64,000 bases of DNA from Brevibacterium daeguense (GCF_021729135.1 NZ_JAJTWW010000001.1:310001-374000), one strand, 5' to 3'. Shown: positions 29,455 to 38,955, counted from the first letter of the stretch. Made by a program: numbers and translations. The notes: generated from the letters alone by a model not told the origin.

Positions 29455-31214
29455 CAGTACTTACGCTCCATCGGCTGGTAACGGGTGATGACGACGGGCT
29501 TCGTCTCCAGACGCATGCCCGCGATGCCCTCGGCCTCGCTCGTGGGATCGAGGTAGGTCATCGTGTGGTGCATGAAGTGCTCGTCATCACGGTTCGGGAA
29601 GTCCTCGCGGAAGTGTCCGCCGCGGGACTCCTTGCGGTGGATCGCCGCCACGGTGACGACCTCGGCGATCTCCAGGAGGAAGCCGAGTTCGACGGCCTCC
29701 AGGAGGTCGAGGTTGTAGCGCTTGCCGCGGTCGTGGATTCCGATGTTCCGGTAGCGCTCGCGCAGTGCGGCGATGTCGTCGAGGGCCTTGCGCAGCGTCT
29801 CGTCGGTGCGGAACACCTGGACGTTGGCGTCCATCGTGTCCTGCAGATCCTTGCGAATGGCGCCGATGGTCTCAGTGCCCGCGGCCGAGCGCATCGTCTC
29901 GATCATCTCGACCACGCGGGCCTCGGGTGCCTCGGGAAGCTCGGGCATCTGCGCGGTCTTCGCGTACTCCGCGGCGGCGATGCCGGCGCGCTTGCCGAAC
30001 ACGTTGATGTCGAGCAGCGAGTTGGTGCCGAGCCGGTTGGACCCGTGCACCGACACGCACGCGCATTCGCCGGCTGCATAGAGGCCGGGGACGACGTCGG
30101 TGTTGTTGGCCAGCACCTCGGCCTTGATGTTGGTCGGGATGCCGCCCATCGCGTAGTGCGCGGTGGGGAACACCGGCACCGGCTCCGTGTACGGCTCCAC
30201 TCCCAGATAGGTGCGGGCGAATTCGGTGATGTCCGGCAGCTTGGCGTCGATGTGCGCAGGCTCCAGGTGGGTGAGGTCCAGCAGCACGTAGTCCTTGTTG
30301 GGGCCGCAGCCGCGTCCTTCCCGGACCTCGTTGGCCATCGACCTGGCGACGATGTCGCGCGGTGCGAGGTCCTTGATGGTGGGGGCGTAGCGCTCCATGA
30401 ACCGCTCGCCCTCCGAGTTGCGGAGCACACCGCCCTCGCCCCGGGCCGCTTCGGACAGCAGGATTCCCAGCCCGGCCAGGCCTGTCGGGTGGAACTGGAA
30501 GAACTCCATGTCCTCCAGCGGCAGTCCGTTGCGGTAGGTCACCGCGACGCCGTCACCGGTGAGGGTGTGAGCGTTCGAGGTGGTCTTGAAGATCTTGCCG
30601 AAGCCGCCGGTGGCGAACACCACGGACTTCGCGCGGAAGATCTGGATCTCACCGGTTGCGAGCTCGTAGGACACGACGCCGGCCGGACGGCGCACACCGT
30701 CGACGTCGGTCATGATCAGGTCGAGCACGTAGTACTCGTTGAAGAACTCGACGCCGTGCTTGACGCAGTTCTGATACAGCGTCTGCAGAATCATGTGGCC
30801 GGTGCGGTCGGCGGCGTAACATGCTCGCCGGACAGCGGCCTTGCCGTGATCGCGGGTGTGGCCGCCGAAGCGGCGCTGGTCGATCTTGCCCTCCGGAGTG
30901 CGGTTGAAGGGCAGGCCCATCTTCTCCAGGTCGAGGACCGCGTCGATGGCCTCCTTGGCCATCACCTCCGCTGCGTCCTGGTCGACGAGGTAGTCACCGC
31001 CCTTGACGGTGTCGAAGGTGTGCCACTCCCAGTTGTCCTCCTCGACGTTGGCCAGGGCGGCGCACATGCCGCCCTGTGCCGCGCCGGTGTGGGACCGCGT
31101 CGGGTAGAGCTTGGTCAGCACGGCAGTGCGGGCCCGCTGGCCTGACTCGATTGCCGCCCGCATTCCCGCACCACCGGCGCCGACGATCACGACGTCGTAG
31201 TCATGTACCTGCAT
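29454..31214 (-). CDS. sdhA: Succinate dehydrogenase flavoprotein subunit
   Basis: Oxidises succinate to fumarate with covalently bound FAD, facing the cytoplasm. I start at ATG 31214 (586 aa); a TTG three codons upstream sits too close to AAGGAG. 'DYDVVIVGAGGAGMRAA' is the dinucleotide motif. The FAD-attachment His is in 'RSHTGAAQGGM' near residue 43, and 'HPTGLAGLGILLSEAARGEG' contributes the active site. Operon order sdhC-D-A-B. Confidence 0.97.
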   Translation of the reverse strand: MQVHDYDVVIVGAGGAGMRAAIESGQRARTAVLTKLYPTRSHTGAAQGGMCAALANVEEDNWEWHTFDTVKGGDYLVDQDAAEVMAKEAIDAVLDLEKMGLPFNRTPEGKIDQRRFGGHTRDHGKAAVRRACYAADRTGHMILQTLYQNCVKHGVEFFNEYYVLDLIMTDVDGVRRPAGVVSYELATGEIQIFRAKSVVFATGGFGKIFKTTSNAHTLTGDGVAVTYRNGLPLEDMEFFQFHPTGLAGLGILLSEAARGEGGVLRNSEGERFMERYAPTIKDLAPRDIVARSMANEVREGRGCGPNKDYVLLDLTHLEPAHIDAKLPDITEFARTYLGVEPYTEPVPVFPTAHYAMGGIPTNIKAEVLANNTDVVPGLYAAGECACVSVHGSNRLGTNSLLDINVFGKRAGIAAAEYAKTAQMPELPEAPEARVVEMIETMRSAAGTETIGAIRKDLQDTMDANVQVFRTDETLRKALDDIAALRERYRNIGIHDRGKRYNLDLLEAVELGFLLEIAEVVTVAAIHRKESRGGHFREDFPNRDDEHFMHHTMTYLDPTSEAEGIAGMRLETKPVVITRYQPMERKY

Positions 31215-31242
31215 AAAATTCAATTCTCCTTTTCAGGCCTGC

Positions 31243-31695
31243 TCAGCCTGCAGTGCAGAAGGATGCGAGAAGGGCGGGGTCAGCGCCTGCGGGGCAGGGC
31301 TCGAAGGTGAAGATCACCAGGGTGCCGAGCACGATGACGATCGCCGAGGCGGTGTAGAGGACGACCTGCAGCGCAACGCTGGTGCCCTTCTTCTCCGTGT
31401 AGTCCTGGATGATCGTCCGCAGTCCGTTGGTCCCGTGCAGCATGGCCAGCCACAGCATGAGCAGATCCCAGATCTGCCAGAACGGGCTGGCCCACTTGCC
31501 GGCGACGAAGCCGAAGTCGATCGCGTTGACGCCGTCGCCGACCCACAGGTTGACGAACAGGTGGCCGAAGATCAGGACCACGAGGAGGATGCCGGAGATG
31601 CGCATGAACAGCCATGCGAACAGCTCGAACTGGCTCCGGCTCGACTTGCTGCGGGTGTAGGCGGTGCGCGGGGCGGGAATGGTCGAAGCTGACAT
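31243..31695 (-). CDS. sdhD: Succinate dehydrogenase membrane anchor subunit
   Basis: Hydrophobic anchor that with SdhC holds the enzyme in the membrane and forms the quinone site. ATG 31695 gives 150 aa with GGAGG 9 bases upstream. Three hydrophobic segments lie near residues 35-58, 72-95 and 108-130. 'LHGTNGLRTIIQDY' near residue 88 matches the family heme/quinone region. Confidence 0.92.
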   Translation of the reverse strand: MSASTIPAPRTAYTRSKSSRSQFELFAWLFMRISGILLVVLIFGHLFVNLWVGDGVNAIDFGFVAGKWASPFWQIWDLLMLWLAMLHGTNGLRTIIQDYTEKKGTSVALQVVLYTASAIVIVLGTLVIFTFEPCPAGADPALLASFCTAG

Positions 31696-31700
31696 CCTTC

Positions 31701-32078
31701 TCAACCTCCGAAGACGTGCATGAGGTGGCGGGGCACGAACGCGAGCATGACGACCAGCCACAGGACCATGGCGACCCAGAACAGCTTGCGCTGGTTCTTC
31801 GGTCCGCCCTTCCAGAAGTCGACGAGCACGACGCGCAGGCCGTTGAAGGCGTGGTAGACGATGGCCGCCACCAGGCCGATCTCAGCGAGACCCATCAGCG
31901 GGGTCTTGTACGTCGCGATGACGGCGTTGTACGCCTCAGGTGAGACGCGAACGAGTGCAGTGTCGAGCACATGCACCAGCAGGAAGAAGAAAATGCCGAC
32001 TCCGGTCACGCGATGCGCAACCCAGGACCACATTCCCTCGCCTCCGCGGTACAGAGTGCCCGTAGACGCATTGGCCAC
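31701..32078 (-). CDS. sdhC: Succinate dehydrogenase cytochrome b556 subunit
   Basis: First gene of the operon. A 125-aa protein starts at GTG 32078 with TGGAGGAAG upstream. 'GMWSWVAHRVTGVGIFFFLL' near residues 15-34 is the family signature including the quinone-site Ser/Arg region, and 'VYHAFNGLRVVL' near residue 74 provides the heme-ligand His. Three membrane segments. Confidence 0.95.
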   Translation of the reverse strand: MANASTGTLYRGGEGMWSWVAHRVTGVGIFFFLLVHVLDTALVRVSPEAYNAVIATYKTPLMGLAEIGLVAAIVYHAFNGLRVVLVDFWKGGPKNQRKLFWVAMVLWLVVMLAFVPRHLMHVFGG

Positions 32079-32120
32079 GGGGCTTCCTCCAAGTGGAAAC
32101 GGTCAGTTGTGTACCACCTG

Positions 32121-32150
32121 AAGCTACGCCTGTTTCCGCGCTGGTGCCAA
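32121..32150 (-). promoter_or_regulatory. Candidate sdh operon promoter
   Basis: On the minus strand TTGGCA (32145-32150) and TAGCTT (32121-32126) are 18 bp apart. Transcription would start about 36 bases before sdhC. Confidence 0.45.
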
Positions 32151-32252
32151 TCGAATCGCCTTGTTCCCTGCGCATTCCATGAGAGAACCCGGAGTCCCCG
32201 TCTCAACGTTCGGACGGGAAATCTCAAACGGCATTTAGGGTACGGAACTATG

Positions 32253-32310
32253 CCTGAAAAGGCGGGGTTCTCGGCCCCCGCCCGGGCCGCCGCCGCGGGC
32301 TCCCTTCAGG
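32253..32310 (+). other. Inverted repeats in the manC leader
   Basis: CCTGAA (32253-32258) pairs with TTCAGG (32305-32310) around an inner GGCGGGG/CCCCGCC hairpin (32261-32282). It sits 46 bases before manC in the divergent sdhC-manC spacer. Function unknown. Confidence 0.4.
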
Positions 32311-32355
32311 TGTGTCGTTTGGCTTCCGACGCCGCTTTCGGATGACAATGAACCG

Positions 32356-33459
32356 GTGACGCCCCATTTCCATGCAGTGATCCCCGCAGGCGGCTCAGGG
32401 ACTCGCCTGTGGCCCCTCTCGAGAGTCGCATCGCCGAAGTTCCTCCACGACATGCTGGGGGTGGGCAGATCGCTCCTCCAGTCGACATGGGATCGGGTGC
32501 TGCCGCTCGTCTCCCTCGACCGGATCATGGTGGTGACCGGCAGAGCCCACGCCGAGGCGGTGCGCGAGCAGCTGCCGACACTTCCCGGGAATCAGCTGGT
32601 GGCCGAGCCGTCGCCCAAGGACTCTGCGGCCGCGATCGGCCTGGCGGCGATGCTCATCGCCGACAAGGACCCCGAGGCGATCATCGGATCGTTCTCGGCC
32701 GACCACTCCATCACCAATGTCGAGGAGTTCCGGGCCGTCATCGAGCAGGCGTGCGCGGCGGCGGCGACCGGCGACATCGTGACCGTGGGCATCACGCCGA
32801 CCTACCCCGCGACGGCCTACGGGTACATCCGGACGGGACCGCTGCTCGGCCTCGCCGGTGCGCCGACAGCACGCCGCGCCGAGAAGTTCGTGGAGAAGCC
32901 CGAGGCGAACCTCGCCCGCAGCTACGCGTACTCGGGGTCCTATCGCTGGAACGCGGGCATGTTCATCTGCCGCGCCGATGCGCTGCTGGAGATCCTGGCC
33001 GCTCAGGCCCCGGAGCTGCACGCCGGGCTGAGGAGGATCGCTGACGCCTGGTGCGGGCCCGAGCGCGAAGCCGTCCTCGACGAGGTCTGGCCGGGACTGG
33101 AGAGGAACGCGATCGACTATGTCGTCGCCGAACCCGCGGCCTCGGCCGGCCGCGTCATCGTCATTCCCGGCGACTTCGGATGGGATGACGTCGGCGACTT
33201 CGACTCGGTGGCCAAGCTCCGGCAGCCGGTGCGCGGCGAATCGCGCGGCGTATACTCGATCGGCGCCGAGGTCATCGACGTCGAGGCCTCCGGCATCGTG
33301 ATGTCCGACCAGGAGCGCCTCGTCGCGATCGTCGGGCTCGAGGACGTGATCGTCGTCGACACCGACGACGCCCTCCTCGTCGCGGCGCGCTCGCACGCGC
33401 AGGACGTCAAGAAGGCCGTCCGGAGAGCCCAGGAGCTCGGCCGGGAGGACGTGCTGTGA
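32356..33459 (+). CDS. manC: Mannose-1-phosphate guanylyltransferase
   Basis: Makes GDP-mannose from mannose 1-phosphate and GTP for glycans and lipoglycans. The 367-aa protein has the nucleotidyltransferase loop 'AGGSGTRLWPLSR' at residues 11-23, 'FVEKPEANLARSY' near residue 178 and 'WNAGMFICRADALL' near residue 198. It has no C-terminal phosphomannose-isomerase cupin domain beyond a short beta-helix-like end. GTG start at 32356. Confidence 0.92.
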   Translation: MTPHFHAVIPAGGSGTRLWPLSRVASPKFLHDMLGVGRSLLQSTWDRVLPLVSLDRIMVVTGRAHAEAVREQLPTLPGNQLVAEPSPKDSAAAIGLAAMLIADKDPEAIIGSFSADHSITNVEEFRAVIEQACAAAATGDIVTVGITPTYPATAYGYIRTGPLLGLAGAPTARRAEKFVEKPEANLARSYAYSGSYRWNAGMFICRADALLEILAAQAPELHAGLRRIADAWCGPEREAVLDEVWPGLERNAIDYVVAEPAASAGRVIVIPGDFGWDDVGDFDSVAKLRQPVRGESRGVYSIGAEVIDVEASGIVMSDQERLVAIVGLEDVIVVDTDDALLVAARSHAQDVKKAVRRAQELGREDVL

Positions 33460-33619
33460 GCGGACAGTGCCCGCGCAGCCGCGCCATCCGCGCCCTGCGC
33501 CGCCGGACCTCGGGATCGACGGCAGACCTGCTCGTGCGCCACCTCAAGACCTCCCGGATCTGGACCCGGACTAGGATTGAGCAGCACTGCACCCACACCG
33601 TCCGCCTGAGAGTCCGATC

Positions 33620-34789
33620 GTGATCCAGTCCGTCCTGGCCCGTCATCTCGACGAGCTCATCGAGTTCCGACGCGACATCCACGCGCACCCGGAACTCTCC
33701 TTCCGGGAGTTCCGGACCACCGACCGGATCGTCGACCGGCTCACGGAGGCCGGTCTCGAGCCCCAGCGGCTCGAGCACACCGGCGCTGTCTGCGACGTGG
33801 GCGACGGACCGCTGGTGCTCGCCCTGCGGGCCGACATCGACGCGCTGCCGCTGCAGGATCTCACCGGCGGCCCGTTCGCCTCGACCAACCCGGGCGTGGC
33901 CCATGCGTGCGGGCACGACATGCATCTGAGCATGCTGGTCGGGGCGGGCATCGTCCTCGACCACCTGCACCGCAGCCTGCCGCAGGGACTGGGCGGCCGG
34001 GTGCGGCTGATCTTCCAGCCTGCGGAGGAGGTCACCCCCGGCGGGGCCCTCAGTGTGATCCGGCAGGGCGCCCTCGACGGAGTGCCGCGGATCGTCACGC
34101 TGCACTGCGACCCCAACATCGACGTCGGGAAGATCGGCTCCCGGATCGGTGCCATCACCGCCGCGGGTGACACCGTCATCGTGCGGCTCAAGGGGCAGGG
34201 CGGACACACCTCGCGCCCGCATCTGACACAGGACCTCGTGTACGCGCTCGGCAAGATCGCCACGGACCTGCCGGCCACCCTGCACCGGCTCATCGACCCG
34301 CGGCATGCGATCTCGCTGGTCTGGGGAGCAGTCGAGGCCGGGCATGCGGCCAATGTGGTGCCCAGCGAAGGCAGCATCATGGGCACCCTGCGGTGTCTGG
34401 ACGTGGACGGCTGGAACCAGGTCGCCGAGGTGCTGCCCAAGCTGGTCGAGCGGATCACCGAGCCCTTCGGCGTCGACGTCGAGCTCGAGCACCGCCGTGG
34501 AGTGCCGCCGGTGGTCAACACCGAGCCGGAGGTCGCCCTGGTCGACGCCGCCGTGCGCGAGGAGCTGGGCGAGTCGAGCGTGCAGCTGACCCCCCAGTCG
34601 ATGGGCGGCGAGGACTTCGCGTGGTATCTCACGCACTGCCCGGGCGCACTCGTGCGGCTGGGCACCCGCACTCCCGGCGGCCACACCTATGACATCCACC
34701 AGGGCGACTTCGTCGCCGACGAGAGCGCGCTGGCCGTTGGCGTGCGGGTGCTCGCCGCCACCGCACTCAGGGCGATTCGGGACCGATGA
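33620..34789 (+). CDS. M20 family amidohydrolase
   Basis: Zinc-type amidohydrolase/aminoacylase of the M20D group (IAA-amino acid or N-acyl hydrolase-like). GTG 33620 gives 389 aa, 'HLDELIEFRRDIHAHPELSF' at the start. The metal-binding 'ALRADIDALPLQD' lies near residue 71, 'AHACGHDMHLSML' near residue 95 and 'IFQPAEEVTPGG' near residue 133. The dimerisation domain spans about residues 185-300. No signal peptide. Stop overlaps the next gene. Substrate not assignable. Confidence 0.85.
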   Translation: MIQSVLARHLDELIEFRRDIHAHPELSFREFRTTDRIVDRLTEAGLEPQRLEHTGAVCDVGDGPLVLALRADIDALPLQDLTGGPFASTNPGVAHACGHDMHLSMLVGAGIVLDHLHRSLPQGLGGRVRLIFQPAEEVTPGGALSVIRQGALDGVPRIVTLHCDPNIDVGKIGSRIGAITAAGDTVIVRLKGQGGHTSRPHLTQDLVYALGKIATDLPATLHRLIDPRHAISLVWGAVEAGHAANVVPSEGSIMGTLRCLDVDGWNQVAEVLPKLVERITEPFGVDVELEHRRGVPPVVNTEPEVALVDAAVREELGESSVQLTPQSMGGEDFAWYLTHCPGALVRLGTRTPGGHTYDIHQGDFVADESALAVGVRVLAATALRAIRDR

Positions 34790-35958
34790 ATCGCCGCCGG
34801 GGCTTCGCGGGCAGCCTGCTGGCGGCCGGTCTCGTGCTGGTCGGCGGCTGCGGCGACGGAGCGCCGGCTGAGGCTCCCGTCACCACCACCGGCTGCATCG
34901 TCTCGGCTCCGGCGGGCTTCTCCGACGCGTCGATCGGGCAGCTGAGCTTCGGCGAGCTCTCCAACGCGCACGAAGCGGGATTCCTGGGGGCCACCTCGGC
35001 CCAGCGCGTGAGCACCGCCGAGGGCACCCGCCAGGCCCTCGCCCGGTACGCCGAGCAGGACTGCACGCTCAGCGCCCTGGTGGGTCCCGGCGGGGCCGAG
35101 GCGCTCGCCGCCGTCGCCGGAGACGATCCCGACACCGCTTGGCTGGCCGTGGCGACCGGCGGCGAGGACTATCCCGACAACGTGCTCACCATCGACTTCG
35201 AGCTGCTGGAGCCGGCCTTCATCGCCGGTTACGCCGCCGCGGCGAGCTCGGACACCGGACGCGTCGCGGTGTTCGCCTCGCGGGGGTTCGCCTCCGGCGA
35301 TCAGCTCCTGCGGGCCTTCGACGCCGGGGTCGAGCAGCGCAACGCCGACACCGACTCCGAGGTCGTCAGCCTCCATGCCGGCACCACCGCGATGCGGACC
35401 GTCGACGACACCCCGGCCGCCGGCCGGGATTACGCCGGCGCGGCCATCGAGGCGGAGGCGGATGTCATCGTGCCGTTCGCCTCGGGCGCGGCCAGCGGGG
35501 TGCTGGAGACGTTCGCCGCCCACTACTCGACCCTGGACACCGAGCCTGACGATGACGAGTCCGCGGAGGATGCCGAGGACGAGGAATCGGAGCCGGTGCT
35601 CCCGTCCCTGGTGTGGTACGGCACCGACGGCTCGAGGACCCTGGACGACGGTCTCGACCGGCGGGTCGTGGCGTCGATCGTCCCGAATGTCGCCGCCGGC
35701 TTCCAGTCCACAGTGGCAGGCTGGCCGGAGACCGGGTTCGCCGGGCCGCTGGAGACCGCCTCGGCCGCGCCGCGTATGATCGGCGGACTGGCGGTCCGTG
35801 CCCCCGAGTACACCGGGACGGTCGCCAACGGGGGAGTCGAGGTCGTCGCCTCCGACGGACTGCTGAGCTCGGTCGCGGGCGTCGGCCGCGACATCGCGGA
35901 GGTGCAGCAGCGGATCCGGTCCGGTGAGATCGAGCTGCCCGACTCCGCCGTCGAGTAG
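34786..35958 (+). CDS. BmpA/PnrA-like substrate-binding lipoprotein
   Basis: A 390-aa secreted lipoprotein; the lipobox is 'LVGGC' with Cys22. The body resembles the BMP family of periplasmic-type nucleoside-binding proteins ('IDFELLEPAFIAGYAAAASS', 'GRVAVFASRGF', then 'YAGAAIEAEADVIVPFASGAA'). An acidic insertion (about residues 252-267) is unusual. It overlaps the upstream hydrolase by 4 bases and is followed 9 bp later by adenosine deaminase, which fits nucleoside capture. No ABC permease or ATPase genes are nearby. Family assignment is moderate. Confidence 0.7.
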   Translation: MNRRRGFAGSLLAAGLVLVGGCGDGAPAEAPVTTTGCIVSAPAGFSDASIGQLSFGELSNAHEAGFLGATSAQRVSTAEGTRQALARYAEQDCTLSALVGPGGAEALAAVAGDDPDTAWLAVATGGEDYPDNVLTIDFELLEPAFIAGYAAAASSDTGRVAVFASRGFASGDQLLRAFDAGVEQRNADTDSEVVSLHAGTTAMRTVDDTPAAGRDYAGAAIEAEADVIVPFASGAASGVLETFAAHYSTLDTEPDDDESAEDAEDEESEPVLPSLVWYGTDGSRTLDDGLDRRVVASIVPNVAAGFQSTVAGWPETGFAGPLETASAAPRMIGGLAVRAPEYTGTVANGGVEVVASDGLLSSVAGVGRDIAEVQQRIRSGEIELPDSAVE

Positions 35959-35967
35959 GCTGGCCCG

Positions 35968-37074
35968 GTGGACCCTGAACTCTTTCCGACTCCTCGTGGA
36001 GTCGACGCCGATGACCCCATCCTCCAGCTGCCGAAGGTCTCGCTGCACGACCACCTCGATGGCGGGCTGCGCCCCGGCACGATCATCGAGCTGGCCGCGG
36101 CTGTCGATCACCAGCTGCCGACCATCGAGGAGGAGCCGCTGCGCGCCTGGTTCTCCGAATCGGCAGGCTCCGGCGACCTCGTCCGCTACCTCGAGACCTT
36201 CGAGCATACGATCGCCGTGATGCAGACGACCGAGGCGCTGACCAGGGTGGCCCGGGAATGGGTGCTCGACCAGGTGGCCGACGGCGTATTCTACGCCGAG
36301 GCGCGCTGGGCCCCCGAGCAGCACCTGCGCCGGGGTCTGGACATGGACGCAGCGGTCGAAGCCGTGCAGGCCGGACTCGACGAGGGCGAAGCGCTCGCGG
36401 CCGACGCCGGACGCTTCATCCGGACCGGGCAGATCGTGACCGCGATGCGGCACGCGCAGAATTCGCTGGCAGTCGCCGAGCTGGCACTGCGCCATCGCGA
36501 CTCCGGCACCGTCGGATTCGACATCGCCGGGGGAGAGGCGGGCAATCCGCCCGCGGACCATCTCGCGGCATTCGACTACCTCCACCGCGAGTCCTTCCCG
36601 GTGACCATCCATGCCGGCGAGGCCGCCGGGGTGGACTACATCCTCGAAGCGGTGCAGGTCTGCCACGCCCAGCGGATCGGCCACGGAGTGCGGATCGTCG
36701 AGGACATGGACGTCGTGGACGGCACCGGGACCCTCGGGCGCCTGGCCGCCTGGATGCTCGATCACCAGGTGCCGCTGGAGATGTGCCCGACCTCGAACGT
36801 GCAGACCGGGGCGGCCGCATCGATCGCGGACCATCCGATCACCGGGTTGAAGGACCTCGGCTTCGCCGTCACGGTCAATCCCGACAACCGGCTGATGTCG
36901 GGCACCTCGGTCACGCGTGAGATGCGGCTGCTGGTCGACCAGGCAGGCTGGGACCAGGGCGATCTCGAATGGGCGACGGTCAACGCGCTCGGCTGCGGGT
37001 TCCTGCCCCTGGATGCCCGTGAGCGCTTCATCGACGAGATCCTGATCCCCGGATTCGAGCGAGTCGGTCTGTGA
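35968..37074 (+). CDS. add: Adenosine deaminase
   Basis: Deaminates adenosine to inosine in purine salvage. GTG 35968 gives 368 aa. Zinc ligands are in 'SLHDHLDGGLRP' (HxH near residue 31) and 'TIHAGEAAG' near residue 213. 'RIGHGVRI' and 'VNPDNRLMSGTSVTREM' near residues 302-318 complete the site. Its position after the PnrA-like lipoprotein supports a nucleoside salvage role. Overlaps the next gene. Confidence 0.94.
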   Translation: MDPELFPTPRGVDADDPILQLPKVSLHDHLDGGLRPGTIIELAAAVDHQLPTIEEEPLRAWFSESAGSGDLVRYLETFEHTIAVMQTTEALTRVAREWVLDQVADGVFYAEARWAPEQHLRRGLDMDAAVEAVQAGLDEGEALAADAGRFIRTGQIVTAMRHAQNSLAVAELALRHRDSGTVGFDIAGGEAGNPPADHLAAFDYLHRESFPVTIHAGEAAGVDYILEAVQVCHAQRIGHGVRIVEDMDVVDGTGTLGRLAAWMLDHQVPLEMCPTSNVQTGAAASIADHPITGLKDLGFAVTVNPDNRLMSGTSVTREMRLLVDQAGWDQGDLEWATVNALGCGFLPLDARERFIDEILIPGFERVGL

Positions 37075-37520
37075 CCAGCTCCGGCCGGATGAAGCCTCAC
37101 CGGCCGTGGCCGCTGTGGCTGGCGATCGGAGCCGTCGGCTTCGAGGTGGGGGAGCTGTTGGTCGCGGCCGGGTTCTTCGTCGTCCTCGCGGTGACCGGGG
37201 GCAGCCAGGTGGGCACCTCGCTCATCTCGTTGGCGGTGATGTTCGTGGTGCTCGCTCTCGGCCTGGTCGCCGTCATGCAGAGCCTCTACCGGATGCGCCG
37301 GTGGGCCCGACCGGCGACGGTGGCGTGGCAGGTGCTGCTGATCCTCTTCGGACTGTCGGTGCTGGGCGAGCCCTGGGCACTGGCCGTGGCGTCGATCGTC
37401 CCCGCCGCGGTCTGCCTGTTCGGGCTGTTCGCCCCTGCCACGCTCAGGGCGTATGAGGCGGAGCTGCAGGCGGAGGCGCTGCGTCAGCAGGACCCGGGCG
37501 ACGGGCAGGGCCCGGAGTGA
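37071..37520 (+). CDS. Four-TM membrane protein of unknown function
   Basis: A 149-aa product with four hydrophobic stretches near residues 14-38, 46-66, 84-104 and 105-122, and a hydrophilic, Gln/Glu-rich end. The GTG start overlaps the adenosine deaminase stop, so it is probably expressed with it. I do not recognise a family. Confidence 0.7.
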   Translation: MTSSGRMKPHRPWPLWLAIGAVGFEVGELLVAAGFFVVLAVTGGSQVGTSLISLAVMFVVLALGLVAVMQSLYRMRRWARPATVAWQVLLILFGLSVLGEPWALAVASIVPAAVCLFGLFAPATLRAYEAELQAEALRQQDPGDGQGPE

Positions 37521-37526
37521 GCCGCG

Positions 37527-37565
37527 CGGCTGCTCCGCGTGAGGCGCGTCGGCTGCTCCGCGTGA
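37527..37565 (+). repeat. 23-bp period direct repeat after the membrane protein gene
   Basis: CGGCTGCTCCGCGTGA occurs at 37527-37542 and 37550-37565, between convergent genes. Confidence 0.75.
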
Positions 37566-37575
37566 ACCGTGCCGA

Positions 37576-38286
37576 TTACTCCAGGTAGGCGCCGCAGGCT
37601 TCAGTGAGGAAATCTCCTGCGACCTCGCCGTCGGTGTCCCGCAGGCTGACGGCGGTGCGCTGGATTCCCCACCACACCTCGGGAGCGCTGCTCCACAGGA
37701 GCCGCAGCTCCTCGCGCTGCTCCGGCTCCTCCGCGAGCGTCTGCGAGGCCTGCAGAATCCGCTCGTTGGCGTCCGACGCGGTGCACCGCTCTTCGGAGCT
37801 CGGCCCCTGCGGATGCAGTTCCGAGAGCTCCTCGCCGGTCAACGACTCCAATGTGTAGGCGGCCGAGCCGACCTCCTCGACGGAGAACGTGCCGGTGACC
37901 CGGTAGAACGGAGCCGCCTCGGCGCTGACGGAGTCGGCCGGCACAGTGACGCTGACACTGTCCGGCGTCGAGGGAGTCAGAGTCAGCGTGTCACCGCCGA
38001 CCGGTTCCTCGTACATGTGCACCGCCACGTGCAGGTACGCCTCGGAGCCGTCCGCGGCGGCCTGTCGCAGCCCCTGCCACAGCGGATCGTCGTCTGCGGA
38101 GCCGCCGGGAGACGTGTCGACCACCGTCACCGCGGGCGCGGCATCAGGGGTGGCCACGGGAGTGGCGACCTCCGGACTCACGGACGGCTCTGCCGGCGGG
38201 CGTTCGGAGCCTGAGGACTGGCAGCCCGTGAGGGCCAGGGTGGCACAGACGGCGGCGAGGGGAAGCAGCTGGATGCGCATATTCAC
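37576..38286 (-). CDS. Putative secreted lipoprotein, unknown function
   Basis: A 236-aa product with a short signal peptide and lipobox 'LALTGC' (Cys22 from the GTG start at 38286; ATG 38280 is possible). A Pro/Ser/Val-rich linker to about residue 70 precedes a compact domain with two further cysteines (near residues 162 and 232) that could form a disulfide. I do not recognise the family. Codon use is like its neighbours. Confidence 0.7.
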   Translation of the reverse strand: MNMRIQLLPLAAVCATLALTGCQSSGSERPPAEPSVSPEVATPVATPDAAPAVTVVDTSPGGSADDDPLWQGLRQAAADGSEAYLHVAVHMYEEPVGGDTLTLTPSTPDSVSVTVPADSVSAEAAPFYRVTGTFSVEEVGSAAYTLESLTGEELSELHPQGPSSEERCTASDANERILQASQTLAEEPEQREELRLLWSSAPEVWWGIQRTAVSLRDTDGEVAGDFLTEACGAYLE

Positions 38287-38430
38287 GACATTACCCCTGG
38301 AGCCGCCGCAGCCCTCGGCACTCCGCGGTCGAGTCGTGGTTGTGCCCGGTCAGCGGCTCTGCTCCGTCAACGGCGCCGGCCGGTCAAACGGGTCTGGCCC
38401 GTCAGCGGTTCTGCCCGGGGCACGGGTGCG

Positions 38431-38928
38431 CTATGCCTCGTCGTCGTGTTCGAAGCCGGTCGACAGGACCCGGAGCAGCTCGGTGAGCCTGCGCTTCTGC
38501 GGGGCCGTGAGGTCGGCGAGCAGCTCGCGCTCGAGCACGAGGAGTTCGGCGAGGGCGTCGTCGACCTTCTGCTTGCCCGCCTCCGTCAGGCGCACCAGCA
38601 CGCCCCTGCGATCGGCGGGGTCGGGATGACGGGACACCCAGCCGGCGCTGACCAGGCGATCGATCCGGTTCGTCATCGTGCCGGAGGTGACCATCATCTC
38701 GCCGATCAGGCGAGTGGGGGACAGCTGATAGGGCTCACCGGAGCGGCGCAGGGCCGACAGCACGTCGAAGGCCCAGACCTCCAGCCCGTGATTGTGGAAG
38801 GTCGCCTTCCGCGCCTTGTCGAGCTGCTTGGCCAGGCGCGACACCCGGGACAGGATCTCCATCGGGGACACGTCGAGATCCGGCCGCTCATGGCGCCAGG
38901 CCGATACGATCCGATCGACTTCGTCCAT
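38431..38928 (-). CDS. MarR family transcriptional regulator
   Basis: A 165-aa winged-helix repressor. The DNA-binding part runs from about residue 45 to 120: 'LSPTRLIGEMMVTSGTMTNR' is the recognition-helix region and 'HPDPADRRGVLVRLTEAGK' is the wing signature. No oxidant-sensing Cys of the OhrR type is present. Two palindromes lie just upstream, so self-repression is likely. The neighbouring lipoprotein or sucC could be other targets. Confidence 0.9.
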   Translation of the reverse strand: MDEVDRIVSAWRHERPDLDVSPMEILSRVSRLAKQLDKARKATFHNHGLEVWAFDVLSALRRSGEPYQLSPTRLIGEMMVTSGTMTNRIDRLVSAGWVSRHPDPADRRGVLVRLTEAGKQKVDDALAELLVLERELLADLTAPQKRRLTELLRVLSTGFEHDDEA

Positions 38929-38955
38929 GGCGCCATGGTACTTCGGTATCGAGAT

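Noticed and set aside
34687..36834. 715-residue antisense frame across the lipoprotein and adenosine deaminase genes
   Set aside because: It crosses three genes with clear family motifs on the other strand and shows no domain.
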